64,000 nt of DNA from Selaginella moellendorffii (GCF_000143415.4 NW_003314299.1:181600-245599), one strand, 5' to 3'; shown: positions 12,000 through 24,160, counted from the stretch's first letter. Notes: generated by a model from the letters alone, not told the origin. Numbers and translations: made by a program.

Positions 12000-13542
12000 T
12001 GTGAGACACAAATCCCTAAACCCCAAAGTGAAGCAAAAAAGGTGCCACATAGTAGTGGTCAAAGCAGAAATTTAACAAGCATAACATGTTTAGACTAAAG
12101 GCTTTAACTTAGAAAGTCAAGAGTGGGACTGGAACTTTGAATGAAGTGCTCGAGGGATGAGCATGAAGCAATCAATGAATAAATATCTAAAAAGGGACAT
12201 AAGAAGGATTGACATATAGTAAGTGTTGTAACACATGGCAGTGTCAGGAACGAGTTTGAGAAGTAGTCTAAGATGGAGTTTGATATGGATTTGAGATGGA
12301 GTCTGAGATGGAATCTGAGATGGAGTCTGAGATGGAATCTGAGATGGAATTCGAGATGGAATCTGAGATGGAGTCAGAGATGGAGTTTAATATGGACATG
12401 AAATGGAGTCCAAGATGGACCCAAGATGGAGTCTGAGGTCGAGTTTGAGATGGACCTAAGATGAAGTTCGAGGTCGAGGCCAAGAAAGAGATTGAGACTA
12501 AGACCAAGACTAAGGCCGAGACCGAGTCCAAGTCTGAGACCAAATCTGAGTCCGAGTCCGAATTCGAGTGTGAAGGTGAATCTCCCAAACCCTAGGGGGT
12601 TTGGTAAGCTCCAAAAGTATAGTAAGGGGAAGACTTCAATGGAGTCAATTTGGCTCGGAAATGCCAATGTAACCAAAGAAGGTTATACCCACATGGTGGA
12701 TGATGCTATAACCATTGAGGAGTCCAAGGTTAGAGTGAACATAGATAGACAAATGGGGTAGTTTTATGAAGTTTTCAAAAGTTAGTTTTAGTTCCTTCGG
12801 GAGATCAAATAGTTAATGTTCCCAATCCAAATATGGGTGGCATTATCTACTTGGATATTTAGCATGGCTCATTGGAACTTTGCTTTAGCCACATGGCTAA
12901 AGCACCCAAAGATGGAGGGTGGGGAGGTTCACATAGGGTTACAGTATTTCAAAATGTTGTCCCAAAGTCCCAGACTATGAAAAGGAAGAGAAACAATCCT
13001 TTTGTATAGTGACCAAAGATGTAGTCATGTGGTAAGGAAGTCCCAGAAGTCAATAGGACATAGTGGTTGCACCTTTGGGCCATGACCCATTGGTAGTGTT
13101 GGTGAATATAGCTGGGACAAAAAAGAACTTGGTAAGGACTGAAAAAGAGATGTTAGGGAAGGCTATTCTTCATATCTCCAAGCATCCTAAAGATGCTAAA
13201 TAGTGGTTTTGATATGACTAATCATGCATAGATAGCCTAGTATTTAAGAGAGGGGATTATGGCACAAGTGGTCTAGGATTACTATTGAGATAAGGGTAAA
13301 TAGACACAACCTTAGTGTAGCAGGTTGTTATGTTAGTAGTACCTTTGGGGTGTCAATCATAGGATTAAATATGTGGAGCACTTGGACCAAATGCAAAGGT
13401 TAAGTGGCATAGATATCATTCATGGGGCTAGTAAATCCCTAAGTCCAAAATAGAACTTATGAAGGTTGTGAATGAAACTCTTTTAAGTGGTTGAAGGTGT
13501 GGTTAAATAACTAAAGTAAAATGAAAAATTTAATCACTTATA
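12000..13542 (+). repeat. L-family LTR, old copy E (5' LTR)
   Basis: Starts TGTGAGACACAAATCC and aligns by eye along its length with the LTRs of copies A-D, including a shortened GAGTCTGAGATGG minisatellite at about 12240-12560. It ends in a degraded form of the GCTTACA end (ACTTATA). The following primer site is also degraded (TTAGTATCAAAGC instead of TTGGTATCGGAGC). Most differences from the younger copies are C-to-T or G-to-A, so this is the oldest copy in the window. Confidence 0.8.
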
Positions 13543-14097
13543 ACTTAGTATCAAAGCTATTCTTTAGTTCAACTCTTATTGATGGTCGAGTATATCACCA
13601 CTTGTATTGGCATCAAAAGGCCTTAGGAATAGGCTTATCCTCAAGGAGTAGCAGGTTGAGATGGCATGACTCTCCACTTTAGTTTATACGTGAATATATA
13701 AATAATGTGGTGGATAAAAAGGGGCTAATAAATGAATGACTTTGGGATTTTGGGAATAGTATAAGGTTTTTCTTCGAAAGTTGAGATGAGAGTTTGATTT
13801 AGCAAATTGGCTAATATGGTTAAGGTAAATAACTATAATTGGATCACGGGAAGGATGAAGACTCTAAGACAATAAAGGAGTTGTAAAATTAACTTCATAT
13901 AGTTGAGGATGGTGCTCATGAATTTGAAACAAAAATTAATGACCATGGAAAGTCAAATGCAAAAGAGAACACAAGTCCTTAAAATAGTAGCTAGGGCTAC
14001 CTTTAATAAATGTTGGAACAACCCAATAAGTTAAGGCTATATTTAGAGGATGAGTTGGTATTCTCATTATATGGACAGATAATCCTAAAGGGCAAAG

Positions 14098-14330
14098 TGT
14101 TAGGCGCCAGCTTTGACTATGTGGTCAACGTTGGTCAAAGGGAGGCTCAAGGGTATATTAAGGCATGTTAGAGTAAGGGACTTAACCTACCCTAGGGCTC
14201 ACAGTGGAGCAGCGGCGCAGTGGAGCTTTTGAGGTAGCTTAGGGGTGGTTGGGTGGTGAGGAACCTCAAGAGGTGGCATAGCATAGTCTAGGGCGACTAG
14301 ATCTCTATCTTTTTGTGCCGGATTATAACA
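14098..14330 (+). repeat. 5' LTR of gypsy element I
   Basis: A 233-bp segment with inverted ends TGTTA...TAACA directly upstream of a tRNA-iMet-type primer site. No second copy is in the window, so the borders rest on the ends and the primer site. Confidence 0.65.
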
Positions 14331-14331
14331 T

Positions 14332-14343
14332 TGGTATTAGAGG
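14332..14343 (+). promoter_or_regulatory. Primer-binding site of element I (tRNA-iMet type)
   Basis: TGGTATTAGAGG directly after the LTR differs from the plant TGGTATCAGAGC primer site by a C-to-T change and at its last base. Confidence 0.7.
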
Positions 14344-14356
14344 GAGGTTGGTTGCG

Positions 14357-15630
14357 ATGGCCGACCAAGCTGAATGCTGGAATCCTATTATCAATGGTGG
14401 TGCTAACAATGGTGCCGACGAAGTTACGGAGATTTGGACCATTCAAGATGTGATTCATGAGCCCTTAATCGAAATCAGCAAGAGATGCAAGACGAGATGC
14501 ATGGCATGATGGATACCATGCATGGGTGTGTTGAGGCACTTGAGGCTGGACGAGGTAGCGCTCCAAGTAAGCCTTCTTTGGTAGATCGACTTAAGATTCC
14601 AACTTTTTCCGGTGATGGTGGTGTGGACGAGTGTCTCACTTGGCTAGCCAATGTGAAGAAGTTCTTGGCTGCTAGAGGAACTCTAGATGTAGAGGCTTTA
14701 GTGGCTATTCCGATGGTTTTGCGTGATGCGGGTCTTCGATGTGTAAGCTCCTGAGTTTGGACTTCCCGGGAGGTCACCCAGCTCAGTACTATTCACACCC
14801 AAGGACGCTTAACCCCAAATATCCTAAGACCCTTAACCGATTGGAAAAAGGGGTGCACTCTTGTTCATGAGCCCTTTCCCTCTATATTTGAACCCCATGG
14901 ATCGTCTCTCGAGTCGTTCTCTTTGGTTGCTTACATGATGGTGGAATTGGCTTGAGGAGTCCTGTGTTGCGGATAAGAAACCACCAGTGTCTACCATGGA
15001 TGAGTTTGAGGCTGCTTTCTATTTACGTTTTGCCCCTCATTACGACGTGGAGAATGCTCGTATAGAACTTTGACATTTCCAGTAAGGGAAAATGACGCTC
15101 GGGGACTATATTGAGAAGCTTACTCGCTTAATTAATCATGTTTCAACAAAGGATCCAGATCAAAACAAGCCCTACTTCATTGATGGCCTACATAGTGAGA
15201 GCATGCGGCAACACTTGCGTCATTCTCAGCCTACAAAGAGTTTGGAGGAGCTCTTTGATGCAACTCGTTGACTTGACAATGACAAGCACAAGTCTCGCAA
15301 GCGTTCGTGGAGTCCTTCTGTCGAGAATTGTTGTGATGATCGCCGTGGACACAAGGATGGGAACAAGCATCACAAGTTGAAGTCGGTGGTGACTACTTCA
15401 GATGCAAAGGGGTCCAAGAAGAAGAAGTTTTTTGTGAAGAATTATAGACAGGGTTGTCATTATTGTGGCGAACTTGGACACTACAAGACTGATTGTCCGC
15501 AGTTGAAGAACAAGTAGTAGAACAAGAAGAATGGCCAATCTTCTTCTCACGGTAAGTCAGATACTAAAAAGTTGCAAACTTTGCAGTGTGAGGATGAGGA
15601 GAACAACCATTCAAGTCAGAGGAAGTGACT
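14357..15630 (+). pseudogene. gag of gypsy element I, disrupted
   Basis: From ATG 14357 the protein begins MADQAECWNPI. After a frame change near 14485 it continues with a gag capsid-like region (VDRLKIPTFSGDGGVDECLT, DEFEAAFYLRFAPHYDVENA, YIEKLTRLINHVSTKDP) and a CCHC zinc knuckle CHYCGELGHYKTDC at about 15456-15497. It is interrupted by the solo LTR at 14742-14935; removing that with one target copy restores the frame (DAGLRWWNWLEES). Stops near 15074 and 15086 fit C-to-T changes. Confidence 0.8.
14742..14935 (-). mobile_element. Cassandra-like solo LTR with antisense 5S rRNA sequence
   Basis: A 194-bp insert with perfect inverted ends TGTAAGC...GCTTACA, flanked by CGATG and TGATG (4 of 5 bases). 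Inside, GACTTCCCGGGAGGTCACCC followed by AGTACTA and ACGCTTAAC is the reverse complement of the 3' half of plant 5S rRNA. Cassandra TRIMs are known to carry 5S-derived sequence in their LTRs. It sits in the gag gene of element I as a single LTR without internal region. The strand given is that of the 5S-like sequence. Confidence 0.8.
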
Positions 15631-15658
15631 TTCGATCGTTGCTCGTCAGCTCAACTGT

Positions 15659-16135
15659 GTGTGGAATAAGATGGAGCTTGAGGATACGCGTGAATCAGCT
15701 TTAATGCTGGAGGGCATGTTCCATGGCAATCCAATGTGGATTTTATTGGATAGTGGGAGCGATGACAACTTTGTTTCGGCAAAGTTTGTTGCAGAGCATG
15801 GCCTGGTCACATGTGGAGTTTTTCCATACACAGTGGAAGGTGCAGCTACCTCTACTCAGCATTTCGATGCTTGTGTCGAGGGGCTGGAAGTGTTGGTTGG
15901 CAAAACCACACTTGTGGAGACTTTTTATCTCATGGATATCTATCGTGTGGATTTCATTTTTGGGATGCCATGGTTGGTGAAGGTGAATCCCAAGATAAAG
16001 TGGAGTATTAAGTGTATCTCACTAGAGTATGGTGGCGTTAAAGATGTGTGGTTTGGCGAGGGCGTTCAACCACCAGTTGTTATGCTCTCTGCTACATCTT
16101 TGAAGCGGGCTTGTCGTAATAGAAAAACACTTTAG
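15659..16135 (+). pseudogene. Protease region of gypsy element I
   Basis: An aspartic protease active-site segment is visible as WILLDSGSDDNFVSAKFVAE, with the later hydrophobic FIFGMPWLVKVNPKI. Retroviral-type proteases use this DSG as a dimer to cut Gag-Pol. It joins the gag frame through the sequence near 15628 and leads into the RT region after a stop at 16133-16135. Confidence 0.8.
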
Positions 16136-16141
16136 AGTTAT

Positions 16142-17716
16142 TTGTTGTTTGTTTGTGACTTGGGGGATCCAGGCACATGTGGGGGAGAAGCAGCAGTATG
16201 GGATGTACTTGATGAGTTTTTTGATGTTTTTCCATCTGAACTTTCTCATGGATTGCCTCTGTTACGAGGTGTGGAGCATGGGATTACATTGGAGCTAGGG
16301 ACGTGGCCAATTTACCGGCATCCATTCAGTTAAGTTATGCAGAGGAGCAAGAAGTTCAACGATAAGTCAAGGAGTTACTTGAGTTTGGATTTATTCAGCC
16401 AAGTAAGTCTCCGTTTGGTGCTTCAGTCTTGCTTGTGAAGAAGAAGGATGGTTCAATACGAATGTGTATTGACTACTGCGCTTTAAACAAGAAGACAGTG
16501 AAGGACAAAATGCTGATGCCACATGTGGATGATATCCTGGACAAGTTTGGTGAAGCATGAGTGTTTACCAAGATTGATCTGAGGAGTGGATATCATCAGA
16601 TTGTAATGGATGATGCATCTATCTCTAAGATGGCATTCAACACAAGCTTCAGACATTTTGAGTTTACAGTTATGCTGTTTGGTTTGACGAATGCACCGGC
16701 CACATTTACTCGGTTGATGACGGAGGTATTTGGGCATTATCTTCATGAGTTTGTGGAGATTTTCTTGGATGATATTCTTGTTTTTAGCAAGAATATGGAG
16801 GAGTATAGGGTGCATTTGCACAAGGTTCTTTTGTTACTTCGAGATAGCAAACTTTATGCGAAGAAGAGTAAATGTGAATTTGCAAAGTCGAAGGTGGAAT
16901 ATCTAGGCCATATTGTGACATCTAAGGGTGTCAAGATGGATCCAAGGAAGGTGGCTGTGATGGAAAACTAGCCTACACCGACTACAGTGGCCGAGTTGCG
17001 CAATTTTCTTGGTATGGCTAGTTACTACCAATGTTTTCAGCATAAGTTTGCAGAGGTGGTTATTCCTTTGACGCAGTTGTTACGCAAGAATGTGCCATTT
17101 GAGTAAAAGAAGCCATAAAAGGAGAGTTTTGTGGCGCTGAAATGATTGTTGAGCGAGACTTCAGTGCTTCGCATTGCTGATCCATCGAAACTTTACGAGG
17201 TGACATGCGATGCGAGTGGTTATGCACTGGGAGGAGTTCTCATGCAAGAGGGATAGGGATGAGAGTTGAACTTTGAATTCCGCAGAGCAATGCTATTCCA
17301 CATATGAGCAAGAGTTACTCTCTATTGTTCATGCTTTGCGGACGTGGCGGCACTATCTTTATGGTGCAGTGTTTGTGGTGTTGACAGATCACCAACCACT
17401 TGTGTATCTTTTTACACAGAAGGAGTTGAACACTTGGCAAGCTCATTGGATGGTCAAACTCATGGAGTTTGGGGAGTTTCCTATTGAGCATCGTTCGGGA
17501 AAAACAAATGTGGTGGCCAATGCTTTATCCCGTGTTTGTCATGTGACGACGTTACAAACACAATTTTGTCATCATTTGAGTAAGGTGGTTAGCGAGTTTG
17601 GGCAGTTGGTTGAGCATGCTCAGGCTCAGGATGCTAAGGTGGCCTTTTTACGAGACCAGATGGAAGCTCCTTTCTCATTGGTGGATGGGATTCTCTACTA
17701 CAATGGCTGTGTATAG
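16142..17716 (+). pseudogene. Reverse transcriptase and RNase H of gypsy element I
   Basis: RT blocks appear in order: [50 protein letters not shown], the catalytic EIFLDDILVFSKN, and VEYLGHIVTSKGV. An RNase H follows (EVTCDASGYALGGVLMQEG, then YEQELLSIVHALRTWRHYL and LTDHQPLVYLF). Stops interrupt it at 16558-16560 (TGA, before VFTKIDL), 16969-16971 (TAG) and 17714-17716 (TAG); each can derive from CGA or CAG by C-to-T. A small frame change lies near 17257. Confidence 0.9.
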
Positions 17717-18410
17717 TTGCTATGGGTGGCATTAATTACTCAAGTTTTATTCCACTATCATGATCATCCAGAGGCCAGTCATTTTGGGGGGAAGAAGACG
17801 TATGAGTTGATTAAGCACAACTTTTATTGGAGGAATGTGAAGGCTGATATCTTCAAGTATTGTAAATCATGCGAGCTTTGTCAGCGGGTTAAGGTGCTAC
17901 GGGAGAAGTCGGGGGGACTTTTGCAACCTTTACCTATTCCTTAGAGCCATTGGTGTAATATCTCTATGGACTTCATCACTTGTTTGCCATGAACACAGAG
18001 GCAAAAGGAGCAAAGATGGGTCATAGTGGATCGGTTGACGAAGTATGTGTGGTTGTTGGCTCTTCGGAAGAATGTCATTGCCTCAGACTTGGCTGCGGTT
18101 TACTTGGAGAAGGTTTTTCCTAATTTTGGTTTACCAAAGGACATCATTAGTGATCGAGATTCAAAGTTCACCAATGGATTTTGGAAAAGCTTTGCAAAGG
18201 CTATGCAAATGACTTTGAAACTCTCGAGTGGAGATCATCCTCAGACGGATGGGCAAACCGAGTGTGTGAATCAGGTGGTGGAGGATATGCTACGTTGTAG
18301 CATTGGTCAAAGGCAAGGATAGTGGGATTTATATCTTTCGTTGGTGCAATTTTCTTACAACAATAGCCAACACAGTAGAACCAAGCTAAATCTTTACTTT
18401 GCCATGTTTG
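17717..18410 (+). pseudogene. Integrase of gypsy element I, 3' truncated
   Basis: The zinc-binding HHCC region is seen as HFGGKKTYELIKHNFYW with KYCKSCELCQRVK. The DDE core is seen as SMDFITCLP, IISDRDSKFTNGFW and HPQTDGQTE. Stops at about 17942, 17990 and 18320 interrupt it. The sequence ends after SLVQFSYNNSQH...FAMFG, where L copy E resumes. Confidence 0.9.
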
Positions 18411-19762
18411 GACACAAGTCCTTAAAATAGTAGTTGGGGCTACCTTTAATAAATGTTGGAACAACCCAATGAGTTAGGGATATATTTAGAGGATGAGTTG
18501 GTATTCTCATCATATGGACAGATAGTCCTAAGGGGCAAAGGTAGTCTATATGAAACGAAGAATAATTAAGTGTTAGAATAACATATGCAAAGATGGTTTT
18601 GGTGAGGAGGACATGAATACAAGAAGTGGTGTTCTAGTGAGTTAGCACTTCAAAAGCAGTCATGAGACTAAGACCTTACAGGTCATCAAATTAGCAAAGT
18701 CCAAAAACTAAGTGACTAAAGTGGAGTTAAGGAATGGTCCTAAAGAATTGGTGGAAGTATTTCAACTAAGATGTGTTGTATCTTATGAAGAACATGGAGG
18801 ATAATGAGATCCAAGTATGAGGATAGTGAGTATCTCATTGAAAGTAAAATGTGCCATACTAAAGTTGTGGGAAAGGTGTTCCTAGAAGAAAGTAACTTTG
18901 GCATGCGCAGAGTATGTGAACACTATAAAGCAATGCTAATTAATAATTAGTATTAGAAACAACTGCTTTGGTCTTGGCAAGACTTAAACACAAATGGAAA
19001 ATATCGTGAGAGTAGGCTTATAGAGCCAATGGGGTAGAGACCCCAAATGTCCCAAAGGATGATGCCTTGATATCAAGTTGATGGATTCATAAAAACCCCT
19101 TGCCAAAGGAACCCCAATGGAAATGGGGTTGGTATACTCTGAATATAGTAGGATTCATGTGTTTGTACCAAGTATTGATGGAGGTGCAAAAGCATTGGTA
19201 AGGAGTTGTAAGACATAATACCTATGAAGCAACTAAATAAGTTAGGAATGATTTGCTAGAATAGTGGGAGCTAACTTCCAGAGACTTTTTAGTTGGATAA
19301 AAACAATGTTAAATACATCTCTTAAGGGGTGTTGTGTTTATGTTGTGATATAGTGAGTTGGTATTAATAGAAAATGTTTATTGCCGGGGAAGTCCATCAT
19401 GGAAACATATAAGCACTTTAAAAACACCAAGGAGGTGGTGTTTGGGTATTATAGAGGCATTAGATAAGACCCTAGGGATTAAGTCCCTAAAAAATAATGG
19501 ATAGGAGGTGCTATTTAATATCCAAAGTTGCAAAAAGCTAAAGACGGAAGAAGTTGTTGTGAATGTAATTATAGGTATCAAAAGTTATATGTCAGCTAGT
19601 CCTTTCAGATATTCTTTCCTTACTGCCACAATAACAAAAGGTTGATATTATTGGATCCTTTATCAATCTCCATCTAAGCTAGTTGAGAAATTGGTCTTTA
19701 CATGTGCACTTGGCTAGATGAGCATAAAGATGGAATTCCTAAGTGCTATAAGTCAAGCATAC

Positions 19763-20462
19763 TGTGAGACACAAAATCCCGCCCCAAAGTGGAGCTGGAA
19801 GGGCGCCACGTGGTAGTGGCCGAAGCGAAAGCCAAATGAGCGTAACACATTTGGACTAAAAGCTCCGACTTGGAAGGTCGAGAGCGGGAGAGGAACCCCC
19901 AACAAAGTGCTCGAGGAGTGAGCACAAGGCAATCAATAAGCAAGGCTCCAAAAAGGGACCCAAAAAGAACCAACACGTGACACGTGGAAGAGTCCAAGAT
20001 GGAGCAAGATGGAGTCCGAGATAGAGTCCGAGATAGAGTCCGAGATGGACTGAGACGGAGTCCAATATGGAGTCCGAGATGGAGTCCAAGATGGAGTCTG
20101 AGGTGGACCGAGACGGAGTCCGAGATGGAGTCCGAGACGGAGTCCGAGGTGGACCCAGACAGAGTCCGAGATGGAGTCCGAGATGGAATCCGATATGGAG
20201 TCCGAGAGGGAGTCCGAGATGGAGTCCGAGATGGACTGAGACAGAGTCCGAGATGGAGTCCGAGATGGACCGAGACAAAGTCCGAGATGGACCGAGACGG
20301 AGTCCAAGATGGAGTCCGAGATGGACCCGAGATGGACCCGAGATGGACCCGAGATGCACCCGAGATGGACCCGAGATGGAATCCGAGATGGACCCGAGAT
20401 GGAATCTGAGATGGAGACCGAGAAGGACCCGAGATGGAGTCCGAGGTCGAGACCGAGACCAG

Positions 20463-20501
<39 letters not shown>

Positions 20502-21572
20502 TGAGATCGGGACTGAGACTGAGGACGAGGCCAAGTCTGAGTCCGAGTCCGAGTCCGAGTCCGAGTTCGAGTCTGAGAGGGTGAAAGCCTAAAGCGTTCG
20601 TCTCCCAGACCCTGGGGGGTTTGGTGAGCTCCAAAAGTATAGTGGGGGTTGGAGCCCAGTGGAGCCAGTTTGGCCAGGAAAGGCCAGTTTGGCCCAGGAA
20701 GGCCATACCCAATGTTGGGTGATGAATTGACCACTGGGAAGTCCAAGACTAGAGTGAATACAGACCGACAAGCGGGGTAGCTTGGTGAAGTGTTCAAGAG
20801 CCGGCTCTAGTTCCCCTGGGAGATTGACTGACCGATGCTCCCAGTTCAAGTGTGGGTGGCACTACCTACTTGGATACCTGGTGTGGCTCAACGGAACCTC
20901 GCTCTAAGCCCATGGCTAGAGCACCCAAAGGCGGAAGGTGGGGAGAGTACCCATGAGGCTTGCGTAGGGCCACGGTGTTTCGAAATGTTGTCCCAAAGGC
21001 CCAGACTGTGGAAAGGAAGAGGAGTAGTCCTCTGGTGTAGTGACCAAGGATACAGTCGAGTGGTGAGGAAGTCCTAGAGGACCGTGGGACTTAGTGGTCG
21101 GGCCTATGGGCCTCGATCCAGTGGCAATGTTGGCGAACACGGCCATGGGCAGAAAAGGGACTTGGTGAAGACTGGAAAAGGGATATTGGGGAAGGCTATT
21201 CCCCATGTCTGTGGGCATTCTAAGGATGCTAAGGAGTGGATCTGGGATGATCACTTATGGATGGATGGCCAAGTCTTTGAGTGACAGGACTGGGATGCAG
21301 GTGGTGTCTGACCATCGTTGTGACCAAGGTGAATGGGCATGGCCTTAGTGTAATAGGCTGATATGTTGGTGGTACCTTGGGGTGTCAGTCATGGGATCGG
21401 ACACGTGGAGCACTTGGACCAAGTGCATAGATTGAGTGGCGGGGATGCCATTTTCGGGGTTAGTAAGCCCAAGTCCAAAATAGGACTTACGGAGGTTGTG
21501 AGTGAGACTCCTTCAAGTGGTCAGAGGTGTGGTTAAGTGACTAAAGTAAAATGGAAAAATTAGTCGCTTACA
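19763..21572 (+). repeat. 5' LTR of L element A
   Basis: 1810 bp, ends TGTGAG...CTTACA. It carries a purine-rich minisatellite at about 19990-20580 (12-bp unit GAGTCCGAGATG, changing to a 6-bp GAGACC unit) and then a unique part shared by all copies, for example CCAAAAGTATAGTGGGGG and GAGCACTTGGACCAAGTG. Confidence 0.9.
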
Positions 21573-21575
21573 ACT

Positions 21576-21587
21576 TGGTATCGGAGC
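21576..21587 (+). promoter_or_regulatory. Primer-binding site of L element A (tRNA-iMet type)
   Basis: TGGTATCGGAGC starts three bases after the LTR and matches the plant initiator-tRNA-Met primer site TGGTATCAGAGC at 11 of 12 positions. The same site follows the LTRs of copies B and C. Confidence 0.85.
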
Positions 21588-24035
21588 TGTTCCTTAGTCC
21601 GACTTTTATTGGTGGCCTAGTATATCACCGCTTGTATTGGAATCGGAAGGTCCTAGATATGGATCTATCCTCGAGGAGTAGCATGTCGAAAGGACATGGC
21701 TCTCCACTCAAGTTCATGAATGAACTTGTGCACGATATGGTGGATGGAAAAGGGCCAGTAAGGGAATGACTTTGGGATCTTGGGAACAGTATAAGGGTTT
21801 CCTCAGAGAGCTGAGGATGTGGTCCAGATGAGCGTTTGACGTAGCAAACAAGCTAATGTAGTTGTGGTAAACAACTATATTTGGGATCATGGGAAAGATG
21901 CAGACTCCAAAACAATAAAGGAGTCACAAGATTACCCTTATATAGTTGAGGCTGGTACTCATAAATTTGAGACCGGAATTGGTGACCGTGGGAGATCAAA
22001 TATAGAAGAGGACACCGGTCCTTGAAATGGGAGCCGGGGCTACCTTTAATAAATGCTGGAACAACCCAAGAAGTTCGGGGTGTACTTAAAGATGAGTTGC
22101 TATTCTCATCACATGGACAAGTAGTCCTAAGAGGCAAAGGTTAGCCCCAAGAAAATCATCAAGTGTCAGAGTAACGCTTGCAAAGATTGTCGTTGTGAGT
22201 AGGACATGAATACAAGAAGTTGTATTCTAGTGAGTTGGCACCTCTAAGACTGAGGCCTCGCAGGTTGTTGGATTAGTAAAGACCAAAATGCTGAATGACT
22301 CAAGCAGAGTCAGGGAATGGTCCTAAGGGATTGGTTGGAGCATTTGGACTGAGGTGTATGGTGCCCCATGAGGTATGGGGAGGATCATAAGATTCAAGTA
22401 TGAGAACAATAGGTATTTCATTGATGGCAAAATGTGCCATACTAAAGTTGTGGGAAAGATGTTCCCAGAAGAAAGCAACTTTAGCCCAGAGTTGGGTGCA
22501 AACACCATGGTGCGGTGCTAATGGATAGTTAGCATGAGGAACAACTATATTGGTCTTGGCAAAGACCTAAACACTAATAAATAGTGTCATAAGGGTAAGC
22601 TCGTGGGGCCGATGGTGTGGAGACACCAAATGTGCCAAGGTGTGATACCTTGAGGTTATGATGGTGGGTTCATAAGAACCCCTTGCCAAGGGAATCCCAA
22701 TGGAAGCGGGAATGGCATGGCCTAAGCTGGAAGGCATGAGGTTGGAGTGTGGTGACCCAGATAATGATGGAGGTGTGGAAGCACCAAGCAATGAGTTGTA
22801 GGACTTGACAACTATGGGGCAACTAAGCAAGAGGTGCAAGATAATTGGTTAAATGGGTAGAAGGTAGCTACCCAAGACTTTTTAATGGCATAAGGAAGTT
22901 AGATATACCCTTACAGGGGATAAATTACTTATGTTGCAATATAGTAAGTTAATGTCGTAAACGGGAATGCTCATTGTCAGGAGGCCATCATTGGGACACC
23001 CAAACACTCTAGAATACCAGGAGGTGGTGTTTCGTGTCGCAAGGGCAATAAATAAGGCCCAAGGGACTAAGTCCCTAGCGAATGATGGATAGTAGATGCT
23101 ATCTAAATATCCAAGGTTGTGGAAACAGGAGAGGACTGTCTACCCGAATTGGACAAAGCCAAAAATGGAATTTTGGCAAGGCTAGTGATGGGCATGTAAA
23201 GGTCCATAAGCAGCAACGTTAATCCCGATGTGTGGGATTATAAGGTGAGCATGCCCAAGATTGAGGAACCACTCCCTAGACTATCGGGTAGGTTCATCTA
23301 TAAGAATACTTGCTAAGGCATAGTAAAATGTGCAAAGCTATCCTCCTAGTCTGGAGGAGAATAACCAAAGGAAACATATGGGGCCAAAAGGCAAATAGTA
23401 TTGGGATGGAATTGAACCATAGAAATCGAAGGGCATATCCAACGGTGGTTATGCAAGTGGGAGTGGAGAATCAAGAGGGTGCTCGAGGATGTTGTTGCTA
23501 GCAACCGTGATGCCATGGAGAGTCTAAAATATGGAATTGTCCATGTTAGACTATATGGCAACTATAAAGCTTGTGAAAAAGGAGGCCTTAGAAGCTAAGG
23601 GACAAAGTTTCTTCAAGGTTCCTAAAGACAATTCTAGGTAGTTTAGTACCTAGAGAGGCCTAGTTCATGGAACGCGCGAAATAAGACTGGCACAACAGAA
23701 GCGTGGTCTTGAAGCTTGCCATGAGGCAAGGCTATCAAGGTTAGGGAAGTAGTTCCCGAGTGTTCAAAGAGAGGGCTTTGAACGAAAGTCGATGGTCAAG
23801 GACTTTCACGCTTATGCATGAACCATGTTACAATGGCCAGATGACTTGCCAAGCGAGATTGGCAAGTCAGGGGAACAAATACCCTAGTTGAAGGTGACAA
23901 ATTCAAAAAGGGTGGGCCATGGGGCCAAGCATGGAGGAGTCCATGCATAATCACAGACTTGTCAAGTGAAAGGACTTGGCAGTGTGGAGGAACTAGGTTC
24001 CTAAGCTGTGATCTGTAGTGCGCTTTAAATATAAG

Positions 24036-24160
24036 TTGGTGCACTGGCGTGGGGAGTCACGCCAGGCATCCGATGTGATGCCGTCCGTAGATGCATATAT
24101 GGAGGTTGGGTTCGAGTCCCAACCCTCTAGTGCTTGGGTTCGAGTCCCAAATCACTAGAG
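24036..24160 (+). other. Tandem tRNA T-arm-like hairpins in L element A
   Basis: TTGGG-TTCGAGT-CCCAA occurs twice (cores 24108-24120 and 24136-24148). It has the 5-bp stem and 7-base TTCRANN loop of a tRNA T-arm and contains the pol III B-box consensus GGTTCGAGTCC. The second copy is enclosed by a perfect 8-bp stem CTCTAGTG/CACTAGAG (24125-24160). An A-box-like TTGGTGCACTGG lies at 24036. It is kept in copy B near 62268-62320. No full tRNA fold is seen. Confidence 0.6.

Larger units (their letters stand above)
14098..18410 (+). mobile_element. Ty3/gypsy element I, 3'-truncated
   Basis: A short LTR (14098-14330, TGTTAGG...TATAACA) is followed by a primer site and by gag, protease, RT, RNase H and integrase in gypsy order. 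The element stops inside the integrase C-terminal region near 18410, without a chromodomain, polypurine tract or 3' LTR. The motifs resemble chromovirus-type gypsy elements (SMDFITCLP in integrase). It lies inside L copy E. Confidence 0.85.
13543..19535 (+). mobile_element. Internal region of L copy E, split by gypsy element I
   Basis: 13543-14097 and 18411-19535 align with the internal region of L copy A. They have no long frame. The two parts are separated by gypsy element I. A segment of about 128 bp (13969-14097 and 18411-18540) is present on both sides of the insertion. Similarity to copy A stops near 19535, so the 3' end and 3' LTR of E are missing. Confidence 0.75.

Noticed and set aside
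14742-14935. A functional 5S rRNA gene
   Set aside because: Only the 3' half-like part is present with several changes, and the segment has LTR ends and a target duplication.
19746-20797. Long open frames on both strands over the LTR minisatellite, also at 25634-26581, 29412-30107, 56355-56943 and 57850-58955
   Set aside because: The repeat unit is 12 bp and lacks stops, so it gives four-residue periodic peptides (RDGV, SDSI, LGLH) in several frames on both strands. There is no domain and no conservation beyond the DNA repeat.
24105-24160. A tRNA gene
   Set aside because: Only T-arm-like hairpins and an A-box-like word are present; no complete cloverleaf with anticodon arm can be drawn.
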